DNA of 64,000 nucleotides, from positions 1 through 64,000 of the forward strand of contig JAAYYU010000237.1 in assembly GCA_012515235.1 (NCBI GenBank), written 5' to 3'. Position numbers and translations under genes: made by a program. The notes beneath the pieces were generated by a model, which worked only from the letters and a program-made list of their open reading frames with translations, did not search any database and was not told where the DNA came from. Numbering within the stretch: position 1 is the stretch's first letter; each line of letters starts with the position of its first letter. Origin of the DNA: Candidatus Anammoximicrobium sp. (GTDB lineage: Bacteria; Planctomycetota; Planctomycetia; Pirellulales; Pirellulaceae). Below, piece after piece: positions 42,577-52,471 of the stretch.

Positions 42577-44915
42577 TCCGGGTAGACCAGTTCGATCACT
42601 TCGCCCGGCTCCAGGGTAATCGTTGGCGGCCGGCTGCCGGGGTCCGGAATTGGAATCGACGTGCGTTGGCCTTGCAGAATGCGCACGGACGGGGTTCGGG
42701 GATCGACCGGCAGCACCTGGGCCAGCGATCGGTCCAACTCCGGCGGCGCGACCATGCGGACGCGGGCCACCGGCAGCGGCTCGTCCTGAATCGTCATCAG
42801 CCCGTCCTCCTGCGCGGAGGTCAGCCCGTCCTTGCGGACCGAGTGGGAGAACGAGCGGAAGATCACGCCCCGGTTCAGACGCATTCCGGTCAGGCCGGGC
42901 ATCAGTTTCTCCCAGCACTCATCGGAGGGCGAATAGGTGTTCAGCCAGTAGCAGCGTTCGCGAGCGAGCACGACGGGGACGGTCTTGCCTTCGGACGCCG
43001 CGGACACGAGCGTCTGGACGTGGGGCAGCGGCTCGATCTGGCGGGTCGCCTCGTCAATCGGCGGCACGACCTTGTCGCTCACCGTGGCCGCCAGCGTCAT
43101 CCTCTGGAAACGTTGCCCGTCCTCGGTGTGCGGATCAAAGCTGTATCTGGTCTGGCCGCCGGGCAGGCCGCCAAAGCTGGCGCCGATCGTCCACTGCGGG
43201 AATTCGGCCGTCCAGCCAGTCTGGCCCTTGGCGTTAGCAAAACGCAGGTAGTCGAGATCCAGGGAGAAGGTCCCGTTCGCGTCCAGGTCGTCGAGGATGA
43301 CTTCGATCCGCGTCAGCCGGGAGATCGGCTCGCCCGCCGCCTGTCGGGCGATGTCCGCCACGTTCGCTTGGCTGGCCAACCACTTGCCGCCGGTTTGCCG
43401 ATCGTCGGTCGGACTGGACTCGTACCACGCGGGAACTTCCTGCCCCTTTGCGTTCAGCCCATGATAGCGGATATGGAAAATCGTCTCCGGACTGTTGCGA
43501 CAGCGGAATTGCAGGAAAGGGAACTGTTGCAGATCGACGTCGATCCGGCCCGTGGCCACGACGAACTCGTTGGCCGGCGGGCGGTCGGCAGGCAGCAGCG
43601 GCCGCCGGGACCGCGCCGTGAACAGGCGGGTCATGGGCGTATCTGATTTGGAATCGGGATTGGCGTACAGCACCGGCCGCCCGCACGCAGCCAGGGCCGC
43701 TTCTTCTTCGGGCGTCTTGACCATGTTCAAAGCCACGACGGCCGCGTAATCCGCCAGGTTCCGCCCCGCCGCAGGCAGCCCAACTTCGGCCTGCGGCAGC
43801 AGGGAACGCAACTGCGCCAGCAAGGCCATTTCCCGGTGCAGCAGAGTCGCCATGGCTGCGTCCGCCTGATGCAACGCCGGCAGAAAGTCGTCGGCGATGA
43901 CCAGCACGCGCGGCAAGTCCGCCTGGGTGTGAGCCTTGATCTCGCGGACCATCGCCGACGCGACGTCGTAACGCCAAGTCCCCCAGCGGGAACAAGGCAG
44001 CAGGTGTTCGCCTTCGTACAACTCGTTCCAGCCGTAATTGAACACCAGGTCGGGGTCCGTGTGTTTGGCCAGCCACAGCGTCTCCTGGAGATAACGCACA
44101 TCGTTGCGGATCCAGCGGGTGGGCCGGTTGCCATCGCGGGCCAACGAGACGCCCAAGTCGTCGTAGTGGACCACGAACGTCACCGAGCGGGCGGCGACGG
44201 GAGTCTGTGCGGAGGCCTCGTTGAAAACATAGCTCTGGATCTCCGGGAAATGCTGGAAGCCGTACATCTGCTGGAACGAGCCGTTGTTGGTCCAGTGGAA
44301 CACGACCCGTTCGCCTAGCGCCGACTGGACGCCCTGGATGATCGCCCGATAGAACTTCTGCCACGCCGCCGGGTCTGTTACCTGCCGGTCGAAGGCGTAC
44401 CCGTAGACCACGATCGGCAGGCTCCCGTTGCGGTCGTGCAGCCAGAGCGGCCGCGGCACGGCGTGGTAAAAGCTGGTCACGTCCCCGACGAACTCCTTGG
44501 CAAAGGCCTCGCTGGGCGTGATGAACTGGGGACGCCCGTGGAAGCGGATTTCCATGTCGTAGAACATGGCCACGGGCAGGCCCGTCTTGCCCAAAGCTTG
44601 GAGAAACTGCGGCTTGGGGTTGTTGCGGTGCCATTCGTAGTGCAGGCCGTCGAAGCCGGCCTCGCGGATCTTGCGGAACTGCGCCTCGTAATAGTGGACG
44701 CTCGTGCCGATCTCCTCCGCCGCGATGCCCAGCACGCCCCAGTCGACCTGATACGTCCACTGCTTCTGCCGTTGCTGCAGAGCGGCGGGACTGTCGCTCA
44801 CGTACCAGTCGAAGAAGTGCGTCGTGCACAGCGGCGGCGCTGCCGCGGCAAGCGTCAGCGGGACGAGCAGGGCGAAGAGTACGCTCAGAACGAAACGAGA
44901 TTTGGCGGCAGGCAT
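42558..44915 (-). CDS. Large exported protein with GH99-like TIM-barrel
   Basis: A 785-residue protein with a Sec signal peptide (about 1-25). The start TTHFFDWYVSDSP and then IREAGFDGLHYEWHRNNPKP, VVYGYAFDRQ and FNYGWNELYEGEHL resemble barrel glycosidase-like proteins of the GH71/GH99 type. An extra beta domain of about 300 residues follows. No catalytic pair can be fixed. The last residues EASFEK are encoded by the end of an inverted-repeat element. ATG 44915 has AAGGTGG upstream. Confidence 0.6.
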   Translation of the reverse strand: MPAAKSRFVLSVLFALLVPLTLAAAAPPLCTTHFFDWYVSDSPAALQQRQKQWTYQVDWGVLGIAAEEIGTSVHYYEAQFRKIREAGFDGLHYEWHRNNPKPQFLQALGKTGLPVAMFYDMEIRFHGRPQFITPSEAFAKEFVGDVTSFYHAVPRPLWLHDRNGSLPIVVYGYAFDRQVTDPAAWQKFYRAIIQGVQSALGERVVFHWTNNGSFQQMYGFQHFPEIQSYVFNEASAQTPVAARSVTFVVHYDDLGVSLARDGNRPTRWIRNDVRYLQETLWLAKHTDPDLVFNYGWNELYEGEHLLPCSRWGTWRYDVASAMVREIKAHTQADLPRVLVIADDFLPALHQADAAMATLLHREMALLAQLRSLLPQAEVGLPAAGRNLADYAAVVALNMVKTPEEEAALAACGRPVLYANPDSKSDTPMTRLFTARSRRPLLPADRPPANEFVVATGRIDVDLQQFPFLQFRCRNSPETIFHIRYHGLNAKGQEVPAWYESSPTDDRQTGGKWLASQANVADIARQAAGEPISRLTRIEVILDDLDANGTFSLDLDYLRFANAKGQTGWTAEFPQWTIGASFGGLPGGQTRYSFDPHTEDGQRFQRMTLAATVSDKVVPPIDEATRQIEPLPHVQTLVSAASEGKTVPVVLARERCYWLNTYSPSDECWEKLMPGLTGMRLNRGVIFRSFSHSVRKDGLTSAQEDGLMTIQDEPLPVARVRMVAPPELDRSLAQVLPVDPRTPSVRILQGQRTSIPIPDPGSRPPTITLEPGEVIELVYPEASFEK

Positions 44916-45268
44916 CGAATCCACCTTTTGCGATGCGAAAAAACTTACGTGGCCGAGTGTCTCCGAGACTCGTCGGCGGTCTGGGACATCGTAGCCGTGT
45001 CGCTCCGCGACACGATCCCGCTCGCGGAGCGAGCGGTTTACGATATGCCGAGCTCGGCGAGACCGGGCTGCGCGATCGACCGCGGGGCCGATGGCCGGCG
45101 CTGGGTGGAGTCTAGTGCGCTGCCGACACGGCGTCCAGGGTGCTTGAGAAGCTTGTCTTGAGAAGCTTGTCATGGCACGGGTTGCTCTGGTAACATGCCA
45201 GTCCCGTGGCCGCTCGGAACGCACCGGAGCGGCCTCCCTCCCTTTCGAGACTCGACATGAGGATCACC
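44916..45268. other. Intergenic stretch between divergent genes
   Basis: Contains the hairpin pair at 44997-45036, listed separately. No gene recognised. It separates the divergent exported protein and alpha/beta hydrolase genes. A short direct repeat GAGAAGCTTGTC occurs twice near 45146-45170. Confidence 0.5.
44997..45036. repeat. Two hairpins related to the 21-110 repeat
   Basis: GTGTCGCTCCGCGACAC (44997-45013) is a near palindrome. CCGCTCG-CGGAG-CGAGCGG (45018-45036) is a hairpin whose sequence equals part of the arm of the repeat at the window start. This links the two sites as members of one dispersed family. Confidence 0.75.
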
Positions 45269-46528
45269 ATGAATCGTCGTTCCCGCCCGATCGCCCGGTG
45301 GTGTCTGTCCGCGTTCTTCTTTCTGGTTGCCGCCGGTCCAGGCTGGTGCGCCGAAGCCGGAGCGGTTCCGCCGAGTTGGGACCTGGAACAACTCGGCAAG
45401 GCACCTCGTGAGTTTCCCGCTCCGGATGTCACCGCTCGCGAAGTGCAATCGCTGTTCTACGAAGGCTTGCCCTACCAGGGAAAGCCGACCCGTGTCTTCG
45501 CGTACTATGCCGCTCCGGCCGGGGCCAGTGCGGAGAAGAAGGTCCCGGCCCTGGTACTGATCCACGGCGGCGGCGGGACCGCCTTCGACGGCTGGGTCCG
45601 CCTGTGGACCAGTCGCGGTTATGCCGCCATCTCGATGGATCTCTGTGGCTGCCTGCCCGTTCGCAACGAGCCCGACAAGCGGGGCTGGAAGCGCCACGCG
45701 GACGGCGGCCCGCCGGGCTGGGGCGGCTTCGACCAGATCGACCGGCCGGCGACGGACCAGTGGACTTACCACGCCGTCGCCGACGCCTTGCTGGCCCACT
45801 CGCTGCTCCGCGCCCGCCCGGAAGTCGACGCCAGCCGGATCGGCGTCACGGGCATTTCCTGGGGCGGTTATCTGACCTGCATCGTGTCCGGCGTCGATCC
45901 GCGTTTCCGGTTTGCGGTGCCGGTTTACGGGTGCGGATTCCTCGGCGAGAACTCGGCTTGGTTGCAGAATTTCGAAACGATGGGCAGCGACCGGGCGGCC
46001 CGCTGGCTCGCCTGGTGGGACCCCTCGGTATATCTGCCCCACGCAAAGATGCCGATGCTGTGGGTGACCGGAACGAACGATTTCGCGTATCCGCTGGACT
46101 CGTTGCAGAAATCGTATCGGCTGCCGCAGTCCCCGCGGACGCTGGCGATCCGCGTGCGCATGCCGCACGGGCACGGCGCGGCCGGCGAGCAGCCGGGCGA
46201 GATCCACGCCTTTGCCGGCAGCATCCTGTGCGGCGGCCCGGCGTTGGCCAAGATCACCGCCCAGGGCCGCGACGGCTCGGCCGTCTGGGCCACCTACGAA
46301 TCCGCGGTGGAGATTTCCAAGGCGGAACTGACCTTCTCGCTCGACGACGGCCGCTGGCAAGACCGCAAGTGGGAAACCCAGCCCGCCCGCGTGGACGCCG
46401 CTTCGCGGCGGGTCACCGCCGAACTGCCGCGGCAGACGAAGGTCTACTGCCTCAACCTGATCGACGCCCGCAATCTGGTGACCAGCACGGAGCACGAGGT
46501 CCTGCCAGCGTCTGAACGTCTGCCGTGA
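45269..46528 (+). CDS. Secreted alpha/beta hydrolase, acetyl esterase-like
   Basis: A 419-residue exported hydrolase with a signal peptide (about 8-28). LVLIHGGGGTAFDGW is the oxyanion region. The catalytic triad is probably Ser197 in GISWGG, Asp271 in GTNDFAYP and His300 or His302 in MPHGHG. It resembles acetyl xylan esterase and prolyl-oligopeptidase-like hydrolases, and fits deacetylation of polysaccharides. ATG 45269 was chosen because GAGG lies six bases upstream; an in-frame ATG 12 bases earlier is possible. Confidence 0.8.
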   Translation: MNRRSRPIARWCLSAFFFLVAAGPGWCAEAGAVPPSWDLEQLGKAPREFPAPDVTAREVQSLFYEGLPYQGKPTRVFAYYAAPAGASAEKKVPALVLIHGGGGTAFDGWVRLWTSRGYAAISMDLCGCLPVRNEPDKRGWKRHADGGPPGWGGFDQIDRPATDQWTYHAVADALLAHSLLRARPEVDASRIGVTGISWGGYLTCIVSGVDPRFRFAVPVYGCGFLGENSAWLQNFETMGSDRAARWLAWWDPSVYLPHAKMPMLWVTGTNDFAYPLDSLQKSYRLPQSPRTLAIRVRMPHGHGAAGEQPGEIHAFAGSILCGGPALAKITAQGRDGSAVWATYESAVEISKAELTFSLDDGRWQDRKWETQPARVDAASRRVTAELPRQTKVYCLNLIDARNLVTSTEHEVLPASERLP

Positions 46529-46604
46529 CGGAGGCCGCGACGTCTGCCGCTTCGTGTTCCCTCGGCGAAGGCGGTACGCTTTGACACCGCTGGGGAGCCG
46601 CCAC

Positions 46605-47762
46605 ATGGCTCGGCTGCGAATCTACAAGGCCCGCGTCGTCACGCCCGAAGGCATTCTGCCTGGGGGCGGCGTCGAGTGCGTGGACGGCCGCATCGCGCGG
46701 GTGGTCGCATCTTGCCCGCCGGGCGACCTCGACCTCGAATCGTGTTACTTGCTGCCCGGCTTGGTGGACGTCCACACGCATCCATCCGACGAAGACGGCT
46801 CCAGCCCGGACAGGCTGGCCGCGCTTTGCGACGACCTCCGTGGCCAGGGCGTCGCGGGTTTTCTGTTTGCCACGGGCAGCATCGCTGTGGAGGTCTTGCC
46901 GGACTGGCTCCGGCAATTGGCCCGCAGCCTCGACGCCCTCGGCCCGGCGCGGGGCTGTCTAGGGATCCACCTCGAGGGGCCTTATGCAGCGCCCGCGGGC
47001 CGCGGCGGCTTCCACTCCGGCGCGATCGCGACGCCGCAGGATCTCTCCGTTGAACAGCTGCTGAATGCGTGCGGTTCCTGGCCGCGGTACGTTAACATCG
47101 CGCCCGAATTGCCCGGCGCCTTGGAGGCGATTCGGACGTGCCGGCAGCGGGGGCTGGCGGTGTCCATCGGCCATACGCGTGCGAGCCGCGACCAGCTCTT
47201 GGCTGCCGTCCAGGCCGGCGCTACCGCGGTGTGCCACACCTTCAACGCTACCGAAATCCAGCGATTCAAAGAGCCCGGCGTGCTGGACGTGACGCTCGAC
47301 CTGCTGGGCCTGGCCAGCGAGTCGCTCGTGTGCGAGCTGATCTGCGACGGCATCCACGTGGATCCGCTGCTCGTCAAGCTGCTGTATCGCGCCAAGGGCG
47401 CCGCTGGCGTCGCGCTGATCACCGACTCGATTCTGGGAGGACGCCACGCGCAGGAAGGACAGCGGATTAAAGCCGGACTGTCGTCGTACTGCGTTGTGAA
47501 CGGGGCCGGGCGCAACCCGGACGGCGGCCTGTGCGGCAGCACGCTGACGCTGGCGCACGCCGTAGCGGCCTTTTGCGAGTTCACCGGGTGCTCTCTCCAG
47601 GAGGCTGTGCGGGCCGCATCCTGGACGCCCGCGCGTCTGATCCACCAGGATCTGGACTACGGCAGCATCCAACCGGGCCGGCGCGCGGTGTTCTGCGTGC
47701 TCGATGACCGACTCCGGGTGCGGGAGGACCTGTGCCGGCTCGTGAATCAAGAGGTCGCATGA
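46605..47762 (+). CDS. nagA: N-acetylglucosamine-6-phosphate deacetylase
   Basis: A 385-residue amidohydrolase. LLPGLVDVHTHPSDED has the HxH metal motif, followed by IHLEGPYAAPAGRGG, SIGHTRAS, CHTFNAT, CDGIHVDPLL and LITDSILGG. This set is that of NagA, which removes the acetyl group from GlcNAc-6-phosphate in the cytoplasm. It is followed, one base after its stop, by an acetyltransferase gene, so the two are probably co-expressed. The ATG was chosen at the family start with GGGGAG upstream. Confidence 0.88.
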   Translation: MARLRIYKARVVTPEGILPGGGVECVDGRIARVVASCPPGDLDLESCYLLPGLVDVHTHPSDEDGSSPDRLAALCDDLRGQGVAGFLFATGSIAVEVLPDWLRQLARSLDALGPARGCLGIHLEGPYAAPAGRGGFHSGAIATPQDLSVEQLLNACGSWPRYVNIAPELPGALEAIRTCRQRGLAVSIGHTRASRDQLLAAVQAGATAVCHTFNATEIQRFKEPGVLDVTLDLLGLASESLVCELICDGIHVDPLLVKLLYRAKGAAGVALITDSILGGRHAQEGQRIKAGLSSYCVVNGAGRNPDGGLCGSTLTLAHAVAAFCEFTGCSLQEAVRAASWTPARLIHQDLDYGSIQPGRRAVFCVLDDRLRVREDLCRLVNQEVA

Positions 47763-47763
47763 C

Positions 47764-48288
47764 ATGAATGCTCCGGTTTCCGTGCAGATCCTGCCGTGCG
47801 ATCAAGTTCCCGGTGACGTGACGGAAGGTCTGGCCGAATGGACGCAATCCATTTTCGGCGAGGAGGAGACCAGGCTGGCGTGGGCGGAGATCGACTGGCG
47901 AGTGCTTGTCTTCTGCCGCGGCGAACCGGCCAGCACGCTGGCGATCACGCTGCGGGCGGCGCGGGTGGGCAGCACGGCCGTCCGTCTGGCGGGCATCGGC
48001 AACCTGATGACGCTGCCGTCGTGGCGCGGCCGAGGCCTGGCCTCGCGGGCCCTGCAGGAGGCCGCACGGTTCATGAGGGAAACGCTCGAGGTCGAATTTG
48101 GGTTCTTGCTGTGTTCCGCAGTTCTGGTTCCCTACTACCGAGCCCTTGGCTGGCGGCCCCTCGACGCGCCGGTGTGGTTCGACCAACCATCGGGACCGCA
48201 ACGCTGGGAAGAAGAAGCGCTGGTGCTCGCCTGTTCAAGCCGGGCGTGGCCGGAGGGCACGGTGGATCTGTGCGGCCTGCCTTGGTAG
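47764..48288 (+). CDS. GNAT-family acetyltransferase
   Basis: A 174-residue GNAT protein. LMTLPSWRGRGLASRALQEA is the acetyl-CoA binding motif A (R-x-x-G-x-A form). LVPYYRALGWRPLDAPV is the terminal motif B with the Y-x-x-x-G-W turn. It starts one base after nagA, so coupling of deacetylation and acetylation is possible, but the acceptor is unknown. Confidence 0.8.
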   Translation: MNAPVSVQILPCDQVPGDVTEGLAEWTQSIFGEEETRLAWAEIDWRVLVFCRGEPASTLAITLRAARVGSTAVRLAGIGNLMTLPSWRGRGLASRALQEAARFMRETLEVEFGFLLCSAVLVPYYRALGWRPLDAPVWFDQPSGPQRWEEEALVLACSSRAWPEGTVDLCGLPW

Positions 48289-48389
48289 CGTCCTCGCCCT
48301 TTTTCGCTTCGGCGAAACACGCGCCGCCGGCGGACTCCCAGCCGGCAGGTGTACGCCCAGGCGACCGGCGTGCGTCTGTTCCCCTCCTG

Positions 48390-49454
48390 CTACTTCCCGC
48401 CCTTGACGAGCAGACGCCAGGAAGACGCGGCGCGGTTGCCTGCCTCGTCCGTCAGGGTTGCCCGCAGTTCGTAGACCGCGCTGCTCAGAGACGTGCAATC
48501 CAGCGATACGGCAACGGCGTTGGCGTCCGCGCCGCGCTCGGTCGGCAGCGCCAAGTCGGCGCCCAGATGCACTTGGACGTCGCGAAGCCGGCTGGGCCCC
48601 ACGGCGCGAATGGTCAGCCGTTGCACGCCTTCCAGCCGCGCCGTGCCCCAAGGCACGTGGTTCTGCGCCGACTCGAGCAGGGCCAGCGGCCACTGGCCCG
48701 CCTTGGCCACCGACCAGCTGAGTTTTCCTTCGCAGACCGAACACAAACGCAGGGCGGCTCCGTTGACCACGGAGGGCACGGCCAGCGACAGCGTCCCGGT
48801 GTAGGCGTCGGCTACGTCCATCGCGCTGTGCAGATGACCGGCGAAGTGACCGACGATCTGCTGCTGTTGCGCCAGCGTCAGATAGCGAACGGCTTTCTGG
48901 CCGCGGAGGCTGGCAAAACCGGGCGAGAGGTTGAAGGCGACACCATCGGGCGCCAACAGGGGTTCATGGCCAAACGTCAAGACGTGCTTGATTCCCGCTG
49001 CCTGCGAGGTCGCGATTTGACGCTCTAACTCCGCCAAGGCTTCGTCGGGCCGGTGGAAATTGAGGCCCACGAAGCGGTGTCCGTCGACATCGAACGCCGG
49101 ATGGGTCGGCCCTACGAGGCGGTTGAAGACGTCCGGGGCGGCAGGCCGATCGTGGTTGCCCTGGACGCTGTACACCCGCACGCCGGCCCGGTCAATCTCA
49201 GCGCGGTAGCGGGCCAGGGAAGCCTCGTCGCCCAGTTCCGTGACGTCGCCGGTGACGAGGACGAAGGCGGGCCGAATGACGCGAATGGCGTCCACGACGC
49301 GCCGCAAATCCCGCACCCCTTCCTCGCGAAACCGACCGGCGTCGGAGACGTTCACGTGCGGGTCGCTAATGTGGACGAAGACCACCGCGCAGGCCGGCGA
49401 ACACGCCAGCGCGACTGCGGCAAACCAACCGACGAGGACCAGCATCCGGCGCAT
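48390..49454 (-). CDS. Exported calcineurin-like metallophosphoesterase
   Basis: A 354-residue phosphoesterase with a signal peptide (about 1-23). Metal-site motifs are in order: ISDPHV (Asp31, His33), VTGDVTE (Asp70), QGNHDRP (Asn100, His101), TFGHEP and FAGHLH. A C-terminal beta domain of about 110 residues (DLALPTERGADANAV...) may bind ligand. Substrate unknown. The frame is open well upstream of the ATG at 49454, but the signal peptide begins there. Confidence 0.85.
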   Translation of the reverse strand: MRRMLVLVGWFAAVALACSPACAVVFVHISDPHVNVSDAGRFREEGVRDLRRVVDAIRVIRPAFVLVTGDVTELGDEASLARYRAEIDRAGVRVYSVQGNHDRPAAPDVFNRLVGPTHPAFDVDGHRFVGLNFHRPDEALAELERQIATSQAAGIKHVLTFGHEPLLAPDGVAFNLSPGFASLRGQKAVRYLTLAQQQQIVGHFAGHLHSAMDVADAYTGTLSLAVPSVVNGAALRLCSVCEGKLSWSVAKAGQWPLALLESAQNHVPWGTARLEGVQRLTIRAVGPSRLRDVQVHLGADLALPTERGADANAVAVSLDCTSLSSAVYELRATLTDEAGNRAASSWRLLVKGGK

Positions 49455-49486
49455 CTGATTCCCTCCCTCTCTCCCGTTGCAGTGAG

Positions 49487-51625
49487 TCACGGCTGTGCTC
49501 CCACGATCTCCAGGACCTTGTAGATCCGCAGTTCCGGCAGCGTGAACTGCACTTGGCCGTTCCGCACTTCGGCCGGAAGCTCGGCGGCTTGACCCTGCGG
49601 ATCGTAACAGCGGACTCGAGGTGCCGCGGTGATTCCCGGCAGACGCGCGGCCACCGCAATGCCTTGCTGTAGTTCCGGTTCGCCGGCCTGCACGCCCAGG
49701 GGCACGTTGTAGTTGATCAGGTGAACCACGTACCGGGACTGGCCAGGCCGGCGAAACGCGTTCACGCGGACCTTGGCCAGCGCGGCGTTCGGCGGATTGG
49801 CGATGACCGAAAACGAGCGGCCGGCCGTTTTCTCGATCCAGTGGGGACAGAACGTCGCGGCTTGGCCGGCCGCGCCCTTTCCAACGCGCCGCACGGCCAG
49901 CGGCGTCGCGGGGTCCTGCGCGGCGAGCAGATCGGCCAGCGGCAGTTGGGCCGGACGCTGGCCGTGCTGGTCGAACTGCGGCGAAGCCCCGGTAACGACC
50001 AGGACGCCGCCGGCGTGGACATACTGTTTCAGCGCCGCGGCCTGATCGCCCGCCAGATGGCTGACCCGCGGCAGCACGACCGCGGCGTACTTGGCCAGGT
50101 TGTCGGTGGTCACTTGGCCGGCGATCAGGTAGTCGAACAGGACGTGAGAGTCGAGCAGGCTCGCGGTGACTTTGCGTACCTCGGTTTGATGCTGCACGCC
50201 GCCGTCGAGCCATGCCAGGTCGGGCAGGACGACGACGGCTACTTCGGCAAACGAGTCGAGCCTTTCATAAAGTTCCGGTTGCCGCTCGAAGAACGTCCGG
50301 TACTCCTGCTGCACTTGCATCAGCTCCGGATCGGCCCGCTGCAGGAAGCCGCCGCCTCCGCCGAAAGCCGCCGCTTCGGCGTTGCCCAGGGCGGCCGAGG
50401 CGAGGTTCATCTCCAGCAACTTCCGCTCGGCGATTGGGACTTGCCAACCGGGCCGCGTGAGCAGGATTGGGCGCACCTTGCGTCGCAGGCACTGCACGAA
50501 CTTGTACTCGAAGATATTGTCGTTGTACTTCTTGACGCTCACGTCTTCCACGATTGGCCGCAAAGCCATGCCCGGATTCGTGCCGTCGGGACCGACCGAC
50601 CGTTCGAACATGATCAGGTCTGTGTCGGGGTAGATGTGCAGGATGTTCTCGGGCCGCTTCTCGCCGCCATTGGGAAACACGACGAACGGTTTTCCGGTGA
50701 TCCGCGTCCCGGCGTCGGCGATGGCCTGCAGGTGCTCTTTCAGGCAAGCGCAGCGGAACCGCTGCGTCTCGGCCCACAGCAAGCCGGGCTGTTTGGAGTC
50801 GCCCAGCGCGGGGTCCGGCACGCCGAACAGCCGTTGCCGTTGGTCGGCGGTGTAGCGCTGGCCGAGCCAAGCCCGCCATTTCTGCTGGCACACCGGGCAG
50901 TGGCAGCGCAACGAGCCGGCGTTATCGACGAACACTCCGTCCACTCCGCAGCGGGCGACATTTTCCACCACTTTCTCCGTCCAGTAGCGCCATTCGGGAC
51001 GATTCTGGCAAACAGCGTAGCGGATGTTCGGCTCGTAGCCGGGGTAGAACTCGCCGGTAAACGTGTAGAAGAAGTGGGGCTTGCCATCAGGCCTGACTTG
51101 GATCCACTGGAAGGGATCGCTCGCGGGCCGCGGGCCAAGCGCGAACGCCTGGTACTCGTCCCAGCGATCGAAGAACTCCCAAAAGCCCGCCCGCCGTTCG
51201 GGATGGCCGCCGATGGTCATGCTGCAGATGTAAGGCGTGACCCACTTGACGCCCGCCTGGTGCAGGTCCTCGACGAGTTTGGTCAAATCGGCCACCCGCC
51301 GCTGAGTTTCGGCAGGCGAAAGGCGGCGGATGTAGTCCTCCGGGGCGTACGGTTTGCGTTTGCCGTAAGCCTGGTTCTCGCCGCCCAAGGCCTGGATCGG
51401 GCCCCAGTTGTGGGTAAAGGGAACGTCCTTGCCAAGGTGCAAGAGCGTGGGCGGAGCCTGGGAAATGCGCTCGATGTAGGCCGGGGAACGGACGTGGTCC
51501 GCGCCGTAGTCGAGGATGTAGGTGAAGGGCGATTGGGTCAGGACCGCAGCCGGCGGGTCGCCGGCAGTCGCAGTCTGCAGGATGAACAGAATTGCCAAAA
51601 ATGCCAGGCAGTGGACGCTTCGCAT
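49487..51625 (-). CDS. Exported barrel protein with amidotransferase-like domain
   Basis: A 712-residue exported protein with a signal peptide (about 1-21). The first 420 residues look like a TIM barrel (ILDYGADHVRSP, VKWVTPYICSMT, CGVDGVFVDNAG, a CHCPVCQQKW cluster). Residues about 440-580 look like the glutamine-amidotransferase-like domain seen in beta-galactosidase trimerisation regions (VVVLPDLAWL, YAAVVLPRVSHLAGDQ, AGGVLVVTGA). A beta domain ends it. The enzyme class is not certain. It is 31 bases upstream of the phosphoesterase on the same strand, so probably one operon. Confidence 0.6.
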   Translation of the reverse strand: MRSVHCLAFLAILFILQTATAGDPPAAVLTQSPFTYILDYGADHVRSPAYIERISQAPPTLLHLGKDVPFTHNWGPIQALGGENQAYGKRKPYAPEDYIRRLSPAETQRRVADLTKLVEDLHQAGVKWVTPYICSMTIGGHPERRAGFWEFFDRWDEYQAFALGPRPASDPFQWIQVRPDGKPHFFYTFTGEFYPGYEPNIRYAVCQNRPEWRYWTEKVVENVARCGVDGVFVDNAGSLRCHCPVCQQKWRAWLGQRYTADQRQRLFGVPDPALGDSKQPGLLWAETQRFRCACLKEHLQAIADAGTRITGKPFVVFPNGGEKRPENILHIYPDTDLIMFERSVGPDGTNPGMALRPIVEDVSVKKYNDNIFEYKFVQCLRRKVRPILLTRPGWQVPIAERKLLEMNLASAALGNAEAAAFGGGGGFLQRADPELMQVQQEYRTFFERQPELYERLDSFAEVAVVVLPDLAWLDGGVQHQTEVRKVTASLLDSHVLFDYLIAGQVTTDNLAKYAAVVLPRVSHLAGDQAAALKQYVHAGGVLVVTGASPQFDQHGQRPAQLPLADLLAAQDPATPLAVRRVGKGAAGQAATFCPHWIEKTAGRSFSVIANPPNAALAKVRVNAFRRPGQSRYVVHLINYNVPLGVQAGEPELQQGIAVAARLPGITAAPRVRCYDPQGQAAELPAEVRNGQVQFTLPELRIYKVLEIVGAQP

Positions 51626-51730
51626 GGTAGGAGCCTCGGCGAGAGTAAGTGTGGTGCGACAGCCTTGCGCGGCCGTGGGGACAGTCAGGGCGAACGCTTC
51701 CGGCGGTCTCGAAGGGCCGGTCGGAGGCGG

Positions 51731-52471
51731 TCAAGGATGCTTGCGTTTGCCGAACATCAGGGCCCATTCTGCACAAGCCGAAAGATACGGCGGCAGAGCG
51801 GGATCGAGCCACAGTTTCACGTCGTCGACGTTCCAGGGGCCGGTCTTCGGCTTGAGCAGGGCCAGTGACCAGACCGCACCGTCGGCCTGCGGCGGCACCG
51901 AAACGCGGATCCGTTGTGTCGTGTCGTAGTCGCCTTCTTCCTCGACCACGGTCCGGCCGTCGGGCCCGCGGATCTGAACGCGAGCTCCTTCGCGGGGCGT
52001 TGCGGCGACGAGCCACATGCTGAACTGCTTTGCGCCGCGCGGCACGTAGAAAAACAACTGTGTCACACCGCGGGCCGTCTGCAGCGGGACCGTCTCGCGG
52101 GCAACCCACGCCGACGGCGTGGCTCCCGTGTCGGCCCGGCAGGCATTCCAGCCGCTGGCCAGTTCCAGGACGTGCAACCCGTCGGCCGCGGCTGGAATCG
52201 ACAGCCGGAATTCCTCGCCCAGCGACACCTCGCCGCTGCTGACCGTGCTGCTGTCGGGACCGATGAGCGTAAAGTGCAGCACGTCCGCGTAAACCGCAGA
52301 GTACTTCTGAGCCTGCAGGACCACCTCGTCCTGCCGGCCCGCGTCAGGCAGCACGGCAAGGTAGTTGGTCTGGCGCAGGATCGGGCCCGGTTCAGCGGCG
52401 GCCTCGAGATGTTGTACGAAGCTGCCGGAGGCGATTAGGGCCGCAAGCAATAGACTGGACCGAATTGTCAT
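51731..52471 (-). CDS. Secreted beta-rich protein, unknown function
   Basis: A 246-residue protein with a signal peptide (about 1-24). The mature part is beta-rich (FRLSIPAAADGLHVLELASG, VTQLFFYVPRGAKQFSMWLV) with no catalytic motif. The order of two similar beta modules suggests a carbohydrate- or ligand-binding protein. It lies 105 bases upstream of the barrel protein on the same strand. GGGAGGGAA precedes the ATG. Confidence 0.6.
   Translation of the reverse strand: MTIRSSLLLAALIASGSFVQHLEAAAEPGPILRQTNYLAVLPDAGRQDEVVLQAQKYSAVYADVLHFTLIGPDSSTVSSGEVSLGEEFRLSIPAAADGLHVLELASGWNACRADTGATPSAWVARETVPLQTARGVTQLFFYVPRGAKQFSMWLVAATPREGARVQIRGPDGRTVVEEEGDYDTTQRIRVSVPPQADGAVWSLALLKPKTGPWNVDDVKLWLDPALPPYLSACAEWALMFGKRKHP

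Noticed and set aside
49721-51868. Long plus-strand frame of 715 codons
   Set aside because: Antisense to the exported barrel protein, with shadow-type composition.
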